Assembly: GCF_000243675.2 (NCBI RefSeq) | Contig: NZ_AHMM02000017.1 | Location: forward strand, 595,001 to 659,000 | DNA from: Leptospira inadai serovar Lyme str. 10 | GTDB lineage: Bacteria; Spirochaetota; Leptospiria; Leptospirales; Leptospiraceae | Length of the DNA: 64,000 bases | Direction: 5' to 3' | In this document: piece after piece, positions 28,436 to 37,631 of the stretch | How positions within the stretch are numbered: the first letter of the stretch is position 1 | How the letters are laid out: every line of letters starts with the position of its first letter | The notes under the pieces: model-generated | Told to the model about the DNA's origin: nothing | The model's input: the letters and a program-made list of their open reading frames with translations, nothing else | Database searches by the model: none | Translations under genes and position numbers: made by a program

Positions 28436-29989
28436 ATGGTTCGGGCAAACACCCTTGCTGCCATCGATCTTGGCACAAACTCCTTTCATATGATCGTGGT
28501 CCGGGTTCGTGAAAACGGCACCTTCGAAGCCTTGACCAGAGAAAAAGAAAACGTCCGTTTAGGAAGCGGTTTGGAAGAAGGCGGAGAAATCGACCCGCCT
28601 GCATTTCGACGCGCCATCGAATGCTTAAAACGCTTCAAGGTCATAGCCGAAAACTCCAAGGCCGAAATCCGTGCGGTAGCCACGTCCGCCTTGAGAGAAG
28701 CCTCTAATCGAACCGCCTTTCAGGAAGCCGCCCGAAAAGAAGCCGGAATACGAATCGACGTGATTAGCGGCTACGAAGAGGCGCGTTTAATTTATTTCGG
28801 AGTTCTTCAAGGCCTGCCGGTCTTCGATAAAAAGATACTGATGATCGACATCGGCGGAGGAAGCACGGAAATTCTAGTCGGTTACCGAGGAGACATCCTT
28901 TTTTCCAAAAGCTTCAAATTAGGTGCAATCCGACTTACCGAGAAATTCCTGAAATCGGATCCCCTTTCCTTCGCCGAAATCAAAAAGTGCAAGCTTTACA
29001 TCGAGGAAATGATTCTTCCCTTTCGTAAAGTACTGAGGGATCTCCACCCGGAATTGATCATCGGTTCTTCCGGAACCGTTCAGGCAGTCGCCGGAATCAT
29101 TCGAGCCTTTAACGGAGAGCAGGAAGAACGCCCTCTAAATCATTTTAGAATTTCCGCCGGAGAATTTCGAAAAGCCAAGAATCTAGTGTTAGAGGCGGAT
29201 ACTTCCAAAAAAAGGGCAAAGCTACCGGGACTCGATTCCAAGCGTTCGGATATTATCGTAGGCGGGATTCTGATCTTGGAGGAGTTATTCCAACAACTGG
29301 ATCTTCCGAATTTGATCGTTTCGGAATTAGCTCTGCGGGAAGGAATTATTTACGATACGATTCGGAAATGGGAACATTTCCAAGACGACGAACATTCCCG
29401 TCATTTGGACGATATTCGCCAAAAATCCGTCCATAATTTGCTGGTTTCCTTCACTCGAGACGAGATATACGCTAGGCATGTGGCGAAGCTTGCTCTCGAT
29501 TTATTCGATCAGTTAAAGAACGTTCATAACTTAGGAAACGAGGAACGGGAATTGTTAGAGGCCGCGGCATTGTTGCACGAGGTCGGATTGTTCATTTCTC
29601 ATTCCGCGTATCATAAACATAGTTATTATCTGATTCGAAACTCCGAGGCGATGTTGGGATTTACTTGGGGAGAAATCGAAATCATTGCCCTGACCGCAAG
29701 ATATCATCGGAAAAGCGGCCCGAAAGTAAAGCACCGGGAGTTCCAACGTTTGGGGTATCGAGAGCAAGAGATCGTCCTAAAGCTTTCGGGTATATTGAGA
29801 ATTGCAAGTGCTTGCAACCGAAACCGTCAAGGCCTGATCGAATCCATCAAGTGCCAATCTAGGAAAAATCAAATTATATTTACGTTAAATGCAAAAGCGG
29901 GATATGACAAAAGCCTAGAACTTTGGGCCTGCGAAGAACAAGCGGAACCTTTCGAGTCCGCGTATGGACTTGTTCCGTTGTTTCAATGA
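28436..29989 (+). CDS. Ppx/GppA-family exopolyphosphatase with HD domain
   Basis: 517 residues from the ATG at 28436. The frame stays open another 400 bases upstream but that part is antisense to mreB and is not coding. [17 protein letters not shown] and [15 protein letters not shown] are the two phosphate loops of the Ppx/GppA family. The C-terminal third carries [22 protein letters not shown], an HD-type helical domain. It would hydrolyse polyphosphate and/or pppGpp; the two cannot be separated by sequence reading alone. Confidence 0.9.
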   Translation: MVRANTLAAIDLGTNSFHMIVVRVRENGTFEALTREKENVRLGSGLEEGGEIDPPAFRRAIECLKRFKVIAENSKAEIRAVATSALREASNRTAFQEAARKEAGIRIDVISGYEEARLIYFGVLQGLPVFDKKILMIDIGGGSTEILVGYRGDILFSKSFKLGAIRLTEKFLKSDPLSFAEIKKCKLYIEEMILPFRKVLRDLHPELIIGSSGTVQAVAGIIRAFNGEQEERPLNHFRISAGEFRKAKNLVLEADTSKKRAKLPGLDSKRSDIIVGGILILEELFQQLDLPNLIVSELALREGIIYDTIRKWEHFQDDEHSRHLDDIRQKSVHNLLVSFTRDEIYARHVAKLALDLFDQLKNVHNLGNEERELLEAAALLHEVGLFISHSAYHKHSYYLIRNSEAMLGFTWGEIEIIALTARYHRKSGPKVKHREFQRLGYREQEIVLKLSGILRIASACNRNRQGLIESIKCQSRKNQIIFTLNAKAGYDKSLELWACEEQAEPFESAYGLVPLFQ

Positions 29990-29990
29990 A

Positions 29991-30046
29991 CTGAGGACTG
30001 AGGACAGACGCGCTCGCTTCGCTCGCGCTAGACAGAAGCTGCTCGG
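29991..30046 (+). repeat. Dispersed repeat copy D (left half)
   Basis: Starts one base after the ppx/gppA stop: CTGAGGACTGAGGACAGACG, CGCTTCGCTCGCGCTAGAC, AGAAGCTGCTCGG. It corresponds to the left half of copy C and breaks off near 30046. A short segment with GGTATTGGACGTTAGG, related in inverse sense to AACATCCAATACCC near 15250, fills the space to the CRISPR array. Confidence 0.6.
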
Positions 30047-30073
30047 TGCAGTATAGGTATTGGACGTTAGGTA

Positions 30074-30713
30074 TCTCCTCTCTTTAGAGGTCATTTTGTT
30101 TGATCCATGTCATTTCATCTACAAAAGTAGAAATTCTTTCCTCTCTTTAGAGTCCGGAAAAGCCTATGAGTTAATCACATCTACAAAAGTAGAAATTCTT
30201 TCCTCTCTTTAGAGTCACAGTTATCGTATTCTTTCGCAGATATCTACAAAAGTAGAAATTCTTTCCTCTCTTTAGAGATACAATCTCTATTAAAATATGC
30301 AACTATCTACAAAAGTAGAAATTCTTTCCTCTCTTTAGAGGCTTACGATTTAGTCGTAACAGCTAGAATCTACAAAAGTAGAAATTCTTTCCTCTCTTTA
30401 GAGCGGAGACGGAAGCGGGAGCGGATAATATCTACAAAAGTAGAAATTCTTTCCTCTCTTTAGAGCTTCTACAATAATCGAATCATGTTCGATCTACAAA
30501 AGTAGAAATTCTTTCCTCTCTTTAGAGATGTTCAAGAGATCTGCCCAGTATTTATCTACAAAAGTAGAAATTCTTTCCTCTCTTTAGAGTGTTTCTTTTT
30601 CCCCGGATGGAGTTATCTACAAAAGTAGAAATTCTTTCCTCTCTTTAGAGATAATGGAAATATGTTTAAAAGAGCCAATCTACAAAAGTAGAAATTCTTT
30701 CCTCTCTTTAGAG
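30074..30713 (-). CRISPR. Type V-A CRISPR array, 10 spacers
   Basis: Ten 36-bp repeats, identical by eye, start at 30117, 30179, 30242, 30305, 30368, 30430, 30492, 30554, 30615 and 30678. On the minus strand each ends with AATTTCTACTTTTGTAGAT, the canonical Cas12a crRNA hairpin (TCTAC/GTAGA, loop TTTT), so the guide lies 3' of it and transcription runs leftwards. Spacers are 25-27 nt. An eleventh, degenerate repeat at about 30074-30089 keeps only the CTCTAAAGAGAGGA half and lacks the hairpin, marking the leader-distal end. Leader and cas2 lie to the right. Confidence 0.98.
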
Positions 30714-30851
30714 AGGTAATCGAATAAAGGCTACGCAAATGGGGTAATTTCCAGCATTATTTATTAGAAAACGGGGTTTTTTTCGTACTTTTTCGGACAT
30801 AAACAGTATTTTTCATCCAATTTTAAACAGGAAGACGGAGGTTTGCAACGC
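30714..30851 (-). promoter_or_regulatory. CRISPR leader
   Basis: The 138 bases between the cas2 stop and the first leader-proximal repeat, AT-rich with T- and A-runs (TTTTTTT at about 30778-30784), no open frame. Position and orientation make it the leader that should hold the pre-crRNA promoter and the Cas1-Cas2 integration site. Exact promoter elements are not recognisable. Confidence 0.6.
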
Positions 30852-31124
30852 TTACAAAATTAGCAGGTCTGTTTCTTGATTTTTCGCAAAACCGTATCGA
30901 GTTATTTTACAATGAGCACTCATGTGAAATATTATGATACTGTCATTTTGTGAAAACTTTTTTTCAAAGTATTGCTTAATTTGAGTCTCTATATTAATGA
31001 GAACCCGCTCGCTATTGCGAATCTCGAAGACCGAATATTGAAGTCGCTCTCCAAATTTCTTTAAAAACTTTGCAAAACGGGTTCGCAATTTCGTATCACT
31101 GATATCGTAAGAAATAAGCAGCAT
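30852..31124 (-). CDS. cas2: CRISPR-associated endonuclease Cas2
   Basis: 90 residues. LLISYDISDTKLRTRFAKFL is the Cas2 ferredoxin-like first strand with conserved Asp7, followed by LQYSVFEI of the second strand. It forms the Cas1-Cas2 integrase complex for spacer capture. It begins 2 bases after the cas1 stop and is the last cas gene before the leader. Confidence 0.95.
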   Translation of the reverse strand: MLLISYDISDTKLRTRFAKFLKKFGERLQYSVFEIRNSERVLINIETQIKQYFEKKFSQNDSIIIFHMSAHCKITRYGFAKNQETDLLIL

Positions 31125-31126
31125 GG

Positions 31127-32098
31127 TTAATCCTCACCGTTAATCAAAAAAACAGGATATTCTTTTATATGTCGATTGCGCATAAAAGCCCTGTAATATT
31201 TTTGAGTGTAATCGAAAATATCTTCTTTATGCTTCAGTATCGCTTCCATTAACCAATGGGTATATTTTTTGTTTTGGTCGATTTTTAATAATAATCGACC
31301 TTTCGAAGAATTAAAATCCTTTCCTTGGATCTGTTTCAACCCGTAAGCACTTTTAATCTTTTTATCAATGATACAGCGAAAAGGTTCTACAATATCGCAT
31401 ACAAGAGATTTTCTTTGATAAAAATTTCTATGATACACACCTTTGAATACATCGAAGCCGTATAAATTAAGCATGGATTCCACAAAATAAAAGAGATAAG
31501 TATACCCGATATCCATTACGGTATTCGTAATATCGAATTTTGTACGAGGCTTTCTTCCTCGCCAGCTATTCTCTTCAAACCAAGCATTAAAGAAAACCCG
31601 GGAGGATATTCCTTCTAGCCCAAGAATGGATTGAAGGCTCAATTCCTCCCCTTCTTTCTTTAAATAAGTTTCTAAATTCACAATCCCTTCCTTAACCCGA
31701 TCCGACTTCTTTCGAATCGATTTGAGTAATGAAATCTGATTTTGGACTTTATTTTGCACTATATGATACGCAATATCGAGTCCCTCGTAAGAATACTGTT
31801 TTGATCTTAAAAGAAAATTACCTTCTGCCGCGGAATTCCAGATTCCGATTAAACGCATTCCGTATGATAACAAATAAATTGAAAATCCGAACGACTTACT
31901 TCGCTGTATAATACCAGACGTTATAGAAGTTCCGCCGATAATCCATAAGGAAAAAATCCGATAACAAGACACCTGAGTAATCGTATTGCCATCTGCATCT
32001 TTAATTAATAAATTATCATTTTTAAAACTTACCGCTTGTCCTTCCGAAGAAGTAGAGATGACTACTATTTTTTCTCTAAAATCGTTCAGACTTAACAT
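31127..32098 (-). CDS. cas1: CRISPR-associated integrase Cas1
   Basis: 323 residues, the usual length. Metal-site residues are visible as Glu162 in GLEGISSRVFF, His223 in GVYHRNF and Asp235 in LVCDIVEPFR. It is the catalytic subunit of the spacer-integration complex. It overlaps cas4 by 7 bases and is followed by cas2 after 2 bases, as expected for one adaptation operon. Confidence 0.96.
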   Translation of the reverse strand: MLSLNDFREKIVVISTSSEGQAVSFKNDNLLIKDADGNTITQVSCYRIFSLWIIGGTSITSGIIQRSKSFGFSIYLLSYGMRLIGIWNSAAEGNFLLRSKQYSYEGLDIAYHIVQNKVQNQISLLKSIRKKSDRVKEGIVNLETYLKKEGEELSLQSILGLEGISSRVFFNAWFEENSWRGRKPRTKFDITNTVMDIGYTYLFYFVESMLNLYGFDVFKGVYHRNFYQRKSLVCDIVEPFRCIIDKKIKSAYGLKQIQGKDFNSSKGRLLLKIDQNKKYTHWLMEAILKHKEDIFDYTQKYYRAFMRNRHIKEYPVFLINGED

Positions 32099-32652
32099 AG
32101 GCTATAATCGCATAAATGTGAATAAATGCACTTCCTGCATTTTTCAATATTTGCCTTAAAACCGGACCGCTCCAAATCGAAATCCTTTATATCTCGAATA
32201 AGCTTTTCGAACTTATCAAACATCTCCTGGTTTTCGGAGGGCAAAGGAATCTGGTGATTTATATTTTTAGTAATATCATGGAGTCGAATTTGCCTTACAG
32301 CTAGGCCCATCTCTTCCAGAGCGAAATACTGAGCGTATACTTGAAAAATGTAGCCATCGTAAATTCTGATAATCTGATTCTTTCTTTCGGTTAGACATCC
32401 CGTTTTTATATCGAATATGTCTATTTTCCCTTGTATTCCGTATTTCTCACAATACACGTCGATACCGACGAGAACATCTTTCCTAGTTGTATAGCTTCCA
32501 GTATCGATCGCTCGGTGTGCCGCTAACCCTTCTGTCTGAGGTTTCGAATGGTACATGGCTTGATCCAACGTGCCGTGTACTTGATGAAAATAGATAGATC
32601 TCGGACAGAATATGAAGTCGTTCAAAAATGAAATAGGGATATACGTTTCCAT
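32092..32652 (-). CDS. cas4: CRISPR-associated exonuclease Cas4
   Basis: 186 residues. Cys16 in FCPRSIYFHQVHG and the C-terminal cluster Cys172, Cys175, Cys181, Cys186 fit the 4Fe-4S site of Cas4. The RecB-type nuclease core is seen in GIDVYCEKYGIQGKIDIFDI and the following Lys-containing strand. It trims and PAM-selects prespacers for Cas1-Cas2. It lies 9 bases after the cas12a stop. Confidence 0.94.
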   Translation of the reverse strand: METYIPISFLNDFIFCPRSIYFHQVHGTLDQAMYHSKPQTEGLAAHRAIDTGSYTTRKDVLVGIDVYCEKYGIQGKIDIFDIKTGCLTERKNQIIRIYDGYIFQVYAQYFALEEMGLAVRQIRLHDITKNINHQIPLPSENQEMFDKFEKLIRDIKDFDLERSGFKANIEKCRKCIYSHLCDYSLC

Positions 32653-32661
32653 CGCTCATAA

Positions 32662-35600
32662 TTACCGATTTCTTTCCCACACAAACTCCAGCCAATCTTT
32701 GTTTTTGATTTTCCATTTCGGCCTACTCAGATTTTCTTCTTTAGTTTCGTTCAGAACCAGAAGGTTCATAAGACCCTTCAGAGCGATATGATAAGCACCG
32801 TTGGCATCAGCATCTTTCGGCTCATCGTCACTTGCTTCCAAAGAGTTAAAAAACCGTCCTTTGGAATCCACTACTGGAGAGAGTATAAAATCTTTTTCCT
32901 CCTCCCCCTTTTTTCCATTATTCTGCCTAAGAGAAAGAGTGGTTTTTATATAAAACAATAGGCTTTTAAAAAATACTGCATCATTCTTCCTCAATATTTC
33001 AGGTTTCAGATCTTGCCCATTCGAAAAGGGAATATCGACAAATAGCTCTTTTAATTTTTCCGTGATTTGAATGGAATTATATTGAATGGATGAATTTGCA
33101 GTTTTAGACGTAAAATATCTTTCTACATTCGTTGTACAAATAACCCAAACCCGATTTTTACCCAACATTAAATTTTCGCTGAATTTTCTAGTGTCAGCAG
33201 TAAATTCAAACCAGTCCATTTTAGAATTAAACCGAATCGAATCAAATTTATTGATCCATTGTTTAGCTTTTTCTATATTTTCATATGCCGGGTGTAAAAA
33301 ATCGATAAATCCCGTTCTTGGATCTATCTTACTAGTATTCCAGGAGGGCACATAAAAAAGAAATCCAGTCTGCTTACTTAATTTTTCGAAACTTTGAAAC
33401 TCATCCGTTAATTGATAAGCTTTCAACACTCCTCCCGGCTCCGTTGGTTTATTTTCTTTGAATACAAGGAAATTCAGTTTATCAATTAACATTTTCTCAA
33501 ATTTTTGATAAACCTGCCTTTCTACTTTTTGACGCCCCCTCTTAAATCCTATATTCAAGTCCTCCAATACAACGATCGCATTATTTTCGACCATGAGTTT
33601 TGAAATTTGATGAATTACTATGGATAAATAGCCTTCTTTTAGTTCTTTGATATTCTCTACGGTCCCCCAAGATTTTCTCGCCTTATCTCTTTCAATTTCT
33701 TTTTCTTGTAACTTCTCTTTGTAATTTATTTCAGGACGGCCTTTCCCACTTTGCATTGAATCTAGCAAGGTTTGTTTAAGGATCTCCCCCTTCTGATTGA
33801 TCATGACTAAATAGAGAAGGTTACGCTCTCCACGATCGATCCCAATAATATTTATATCCTTATTCCTTTTAAGAAATTCGTTTACTTTGAGATTAAAATT
33901 GAGTCGTTCCTTTGATTTGAAGTTTAAAGAAATAGGTAAGTGAAATTGGAATTTATCTTCCGAATAACGTTTATCCTTTAAAATCGGATATTTTAATTTC
34001 TCGAATAATTCAGGATGGTGACCCTCTCGTTTCTTTTTTTCATCGTAGTTAATTGATTTCTTACGAAAGAACATTTCCGCTTCGCCGTTTAGCTTCAGGC
34101 ATACATCCTTTAAATTTTCCTTGGAGAACAATGACCTAAAATAAATCGTGTGAAGGTTCGGCTTACCTTTAGAAAAGATCGAAAAATCCTTATTATAAAT
34201 TTGAAATAGATAAAGCTTACCATCCTCTACTAACGAATCGATATAAAACTTTGATACTTTCTTAAAGTCGAGATTGTAACCTTGTCTTTCTACTTCTCGA
34301 TAAAATTCGCTAATATTTTCGTAACTGGAGGTTTTTGAGAATTTAAAGTCGAACCTACTCCAATCTTCATTTTTAGAAATGGATTCCTTATAGAAATCAA
34401 TGAACTTGTGGCAGTCCTTTAGCTTAAAGTTCTTGCCTTCTTTAAAACTCTTAGCCTCTCGGATCTTTAAAATAGATTTAGACGGATTATAAATACTCAA
34501 ATTATCTGAAGAAAAGATTATTCTTGGAAGCTGCATATGAGGAGTGGGAATAAGTTTATACACCATCTTTTCATAAAACAATTCATTGGGTTTTACTTTA
34601 GGAATATCCGATAAAATTGTATTATTTTCCTTATCCATTACCCCGAGATAATATTTTTGATCTTCCCGAAAAATTACACACAAGTTAGCAACTTCGCGAT
34701 TCTCATCCCAGCCCTTTAGCAATGTAGAGTTTTCAAAGTTTAATTTGAATTTTTCTTTCGAATATATTTTTCCAGTCAAGTAGTTTCGCACTTTATTATA
34801 AAGATGACCGATTGAATCGATTTCTTCGTAATAGCCTTCCAATTGATTATAAAAGCCTAAATCCTTTTCATCGAAAATTTCCGCAGAAAGCAGAGGTTTT
34901 AAAAAGAATTGTAACGATTTAATGGAATCCAAAAAGTCTTTGATCTTACCGACTTCCTTTTTATCAGCTTTAAGATTTCGATCCCTCGGGTATTCGGCTC
35001 CCAAAAGCGGTTCTACTATCGCATAAGCCTCTTCTATCCTTTCGAGTAGATCGAATTGTTTTTTTGCATCATCCTTCGATTTGAACTCCGCAAAGTAGGC
35101 TTCGAGACGAATCTTAACTCGTTTTTCGTCCTGACTTTTGGAATAAGATTCTATGGCATCGTTCAAGAATGAAATTGTATAGTATTTTTGTTTTAACCAT
35201 TTTTCTTTTTCTTTTTCATATTTGAGAGGCGACTTTATCTTTTTTTTAGGATCACCGACTGATTCGTCATATTTAAAAGAAACAGATTTCTTAATAAAAC
35301 TCCAATCATCAAAGAGGAAGGTGGAGATTGATGCGAGGCTATTATCATTTGCTAGATAAATTCCATCTAGCTCATACCGATTGAAGCTCGAAAGAAACTT
35401 TTTAAGCTCTGCTATGATGCTCTTCTTTTTTTTATCGAGTTTCAGATACTTTGCAAATTCTGTGATGGAATTTAAGACGCTTTGATCGTCCGGAAATGCT
35501 TCGGGAATAAAGGATTTAGTTTCCCGATCCCCGAGAATTTGTTTGAATAAAATCTTTACATTCGGTAAATTTTTCCGATCTATATTATTCTTCTGTCTGT

Positions 35601-36453
35601 ATAAATTAATATATTCATTAAGCCCCTGAATTTTCTCTCCACTTTCTTCCGATTTCCCTCCCAAAATCGTATTATACGCATCTATTCCTTTTTGATTTAA
35701 GACATTAACAAACCCATCAATCGAAAAATATTCTGTTAATTTAATGTTCTTATCTATTTTTTTTAAATTCTTTTTCAAATCCGACCAGGGAAAATCTTTA
35801 AATCGCCTTTGAATAGATTCGATGATTTTTAAGTTATCGAGAAATTTCGGAAGATTTTGGTGAATGATTCGATATCCGATAGCCGTAGATTTTTTTTCAT
35901 CCGAATATATATTCTGCCGATTGCTATGAAATCCAGTAAAGTAAGTTGTAAATGACTTAAAATTCGAAACCTGTTTCCTTTCCTCATCCGTCTCACAGAA
36001 TTTCTCAATTTCATTTCTGATTAATTCCTTACTAAATAGATTTTTATATTTTTCAGCGACTTCTTCACTAAATTCCCCTTTAAAAGCCCCTACTAGCATC
36101 TTTCTTAGTTTCTCGGATAATGCCTCAAGCCTCTCTTTATCCGGTATATTCTTTTCCGTCTTGTAATACAATTCGGAGAATTCTTTTATCTCCTTTATAA
36201 ATTGAGTCGAGAATCTTGTTTTATCTTTTTTCTTTTTTTGATGCAATACTGAATCAAAGACTTCTTCGATATATGCTCTATGATACTTATCTATAATTTT
36301 TTTAACGGCCTTATAGTCTTCGGCTCGAATTTTATCTTTCTTTAAAAATCCTTTTTTCTCTATATGTTCTAGAGTCTTTCCCACGGGCTTTAATTCAAAA
36401 CGCAGGGTTTTTTGTATAGAATATATATTTACAAAACCTGAATAATCTTCCAT
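32662..36453 (-). CDS. cas12a: CRISPR effector nuclease Cas12a (Cpf1)
   Basis: 1263 residues, typical for Cas12a. The split RuvC is intact: Asp873 in GIDRGERN, Glu964 in VVLEDLN and Asp1216 in DADANGAYH. The bridge helix Trp is at 929 (ARKSW). Arg1176 (LSLRQNN) aligns with the Nuc-domain Arg of the Francisella enzyme. Lys826 in ILKDKRYSEDKF aligns with one of its crRNA-processing lysines. The N-terminus NIYSIQKTLRFELKPVGKT is the family signature. It should process its own pre-crRNA and cut dsDNA next to T-rich PAMs. AAGGAG precedes the ATG. The gene is visibly more AT-rich than flanking core genes, which suggests transfer. Confidence 0.98.
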   Translation of the reverse strand: MEDYSGFVNIYSIQKTLRFELKPVGKTLEHIEKKGFLKKDKIRAEDYKAVKKIIDKYHRAYIEEVFDSVLHQKKKKDKTRFSTQFIKEIKEFSELYYKTEKNIPDKERLEALSEKLRKMLVGAFKGEFSEEVAEKYKNLFSKELIRNEIEKFCETDEERKQVSNFKSFTTYFTGFHSNRQNIYSDEKKSTAIGYRIIHQNLPKFLDNLKIIESIQRRFKDFPWSDLKKNLKKIDKNIKLTEYFSIDGFVNVLNQKGIDAYNTILGGKSEESGEKIQGLNEYINLYRQKNNIDRKNLPNVKILFKQILGDRETKSFIPEAFPDDQSVLNSITEFAKYLKLDKKKKSIIAELKKFLSSFNRYELDGIYLANDNSLASISTFLFDDWSFIKKSVSFKYDESVGDPKKKIKSPLKYEKEKEKWLKQKYYTISFLNDAIESYSKSQDEKRVKIRLEAYFAEFKSKDDAKKQFDLLERIEEAYAIVEPLLGAEYPRDRNLKADKKEVGKIKDFLDSIKSLQFFLKPLLSAEIFDEKDLGFYNQLEGYYEEIDSIGHLYNKVRNYLTGKIYSKEKFKLNFENSTLLKGWDENREVANLCVIFREDQKYYLGVMDKENNTILSDIPKVKPNELFYEKMVYKLIPTPHMQLPRIIFSSDNLSIYNPSKSILKIREAKSFKEGKNFKLKDCHKFIDFYKESISKNEDWSRFDFKFSKTSSYENISEFYREVERQGYNLDFKKVSKFYIDSLVEDGKLYLFQIYNKDFSIFSKGKPNLHTIYFRSLFSKENLKDVCLKLNGEAEMFFRKKSINYDEKKKREGHHPELFEKLKYPILKDKRYSEDKFQFHLPISLNFKSKERLNFNLKVNEFLKRNKDINIIGIDRGERNLLYLVMINQKGEILKQTLLDSMQSGKGRPEINYKEKLQEKEIERDKARKSWGTVENIKELKEGYLSIVIHQISKLMVENNAIVVLEDLNIGFKRGRQKVERQVYQKFEKMLIDKLNFLVFKENKPTEPGGVLKAYQLTDEFQSFEKLSKQTGFLFYVPSWNTSKIDPRTGFIDFLHPAYENIEKAKQWINKFDSIRFNSKMDWFEFTADTRKFSENLMLGKNRVWVICTTNVERYFTSKTANSSIQYNSIQITEKLKELFVDIPFSNGQDLKPEILRKNDAVFFKSLLFYIKTTLSLRQNNGKKGEEEKDFILSPVVDSKGRFFNSLEASDDEPKDADANGAYHIALKGLMNLLVLNETKEENLSRPKWKIKNKDWLEFVWERNR

Positions 36454-36574
36454 TTTATCTCCTTAAACTATTTAATATTCAAAAATAAATTCTCGTAACA
36501 ATTATGGCAAGGATCGAAGACCCAAGATTATAAACCCGGTGAAAATAGGATCTTCGAAAGCTTGAATAGCTTCT

Positions 36575-36601
36575 TAATACCGTAATTGGAAGTCGGTATT
36601 A
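36575..36601. promoter_or_regulatory. 8-bp inverted repeat upstream of cas12a
   Basis: TAATACCG (36575-36582) and CGGTATTA (36594-36601) are perfect inverted arms around an 11-base centre, about 120 bases upstream of the cas12a start. It may be an operator or an RNA hairpin in the 5' leader. The rest of 36454-36741 is AT-rich with no gene. Confidence 0.4.
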
Positions 36602-36741
36602 AAATAAATATTTCAATTACTATATTATCATATCGGACATTAGTATATGCTACTGGAGTACTTCGATCCGTAAAGTGAATACAAAATAAAACCTAACAAT
36701 CAATCAATGATAAATATATAAACCAAATCTGAATCCTTTTC

Positions 36742-36969
36742 TCAGCAATTTCCGGGTATGAAATTTCCTTGTCTCGATCCAATTAGGTTTTTGGCGACAC
36801 TTTTTAAGTAATTCGGGCTAAATTCTACTGGACTGACGTCTCCCAAAAGGGAGCGAGACCTTTGTCTATTATAAAATAATTCTATAGGCTCTAACGGAAT
36901 GCGTCTCAGTACCGTCAATCCCCCCATTTTCAAGTTACGGAGATCTCCCATACGGGATATATCCTGCAA
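36742..36969 (-). pseudogene. IS3-type transposase C-terminal relic
   Basis: A 75-residue frame whose second half, IELFYNRQRSRSLLGDVSPV, matches the C-terminal end of IS3-family OrfB transposases (consensus like FYNRxRxHSxLGYxSPxEF). The DDE core and everything upstream are missing, so this is debris, not a functional insertion sequence. It lies about 290 bases upstream of cas12a and marks past mobile-element activity at the edge of the CRISPR locus. Confidence 0.7.
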
Positions 36970-37078
36970 TATAAGTTTTAAATGTCGGATTTAGGCATGA
37001 GCAGATTTGAATATTATAAATTTCGGGAATAAGAGGAACTGCGTCAAAGGGCTTAGTTCTTTAAGCTAAATCGTTTTT

Positions 37079-37212
37079 CAGAGGACTGCGGATTGAAGAC
37101 AGAATCCGCTCGACGTTAGAAATGCTACGGAGGACGAGGGAAAAATCCACTGATAACTTAAGAATCTTTCTCTAGAACGTAGGAACTCCGCTTTTCAATG
37201 TTTTGTCCTCTG
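37079..37212 (+). repeat. Dispersed repeat copy E
   Basis: 134 bp. Left end CAGAGGACTGCGGATTGAAG, then CCGCTCGACGTTAGAAATGC, AAGAATCTTTCTCTAGAACG, GGAACTCCGCTTTTCAATGT and right end TGTCCTCTGG. Same orientation as copies C and D, so the Cas12a locus lies between two direct copies. Confidence 0.6.
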
Positions 37213-37282
37213 GTGCCTTGGGTCCGGGGGTGCGAGCGGACGATTCCCCGGAGATATGGAGTTAATTCAAATGCAGTTTGTT

Positions 37283-37598
37283 TGATTGAAAATTTGACTT
37301 CACTTCGTTCAGTCACCCTACGGGAATCTCGCTCCCTAAGGGTCGCTCGATTGAGTAGCGGAAGACGCGCGGGCGCGGCTGCAGCGCGGGGGAGACGTCC
37401 CCCATCTTCTGCCTCAGCGCCAGGGATGCGCAGGGCTTTAGTCCAACACCCGAATAAAACGCGGGCTATATTAGAAAAATAAAATGTGTTGGATGAGCGT
37501 GACTACGCGAACCCGAAGCAGCCCGGTCCTCACGAAGTGAGGAGGCGCCCAAAATACCCGGAGTATGGTTAAGCAAAGCGAAGTCAAATCATCAATCA
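37283..37598. repeat. MITE-like element with 25-bp terminal inverted repeats
   Basis: The left end (37283-37307, TGATTGA..ATTTGACTTC) and the reverse complement of the right end (37574-37598) match at 21 of 25 positions. The 316-bp interior is GC-rich, holds a hairpin CCTCAC/GTGAGG, and has no convincing coding frame; a frame at 37198-37482 has no gene-like composition. No target-site duplication is evident. Confidence 0.55.
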
Positions 37599-37631
37599 CA
37601 CCATAAGTAAAAATCGGGACGGCCGATGAAG

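Noticed and set aside
36454..36741. A tracrRNA, scoutRNA or cryptic repeat-like toxin-antitoxin RNA near cas12a
   Set aside because: Type V-A needs no tracrRNA, and I found no second copy of the TCTAC/GTAGA repeat hairpin in this region.
37198..37482. 94-residue Arg/Ala-rich frame
   Set aside because: It runs through the right end of repeat copy E and the MITE-like element; the composition reflects GC-rich DNA, not a protein.
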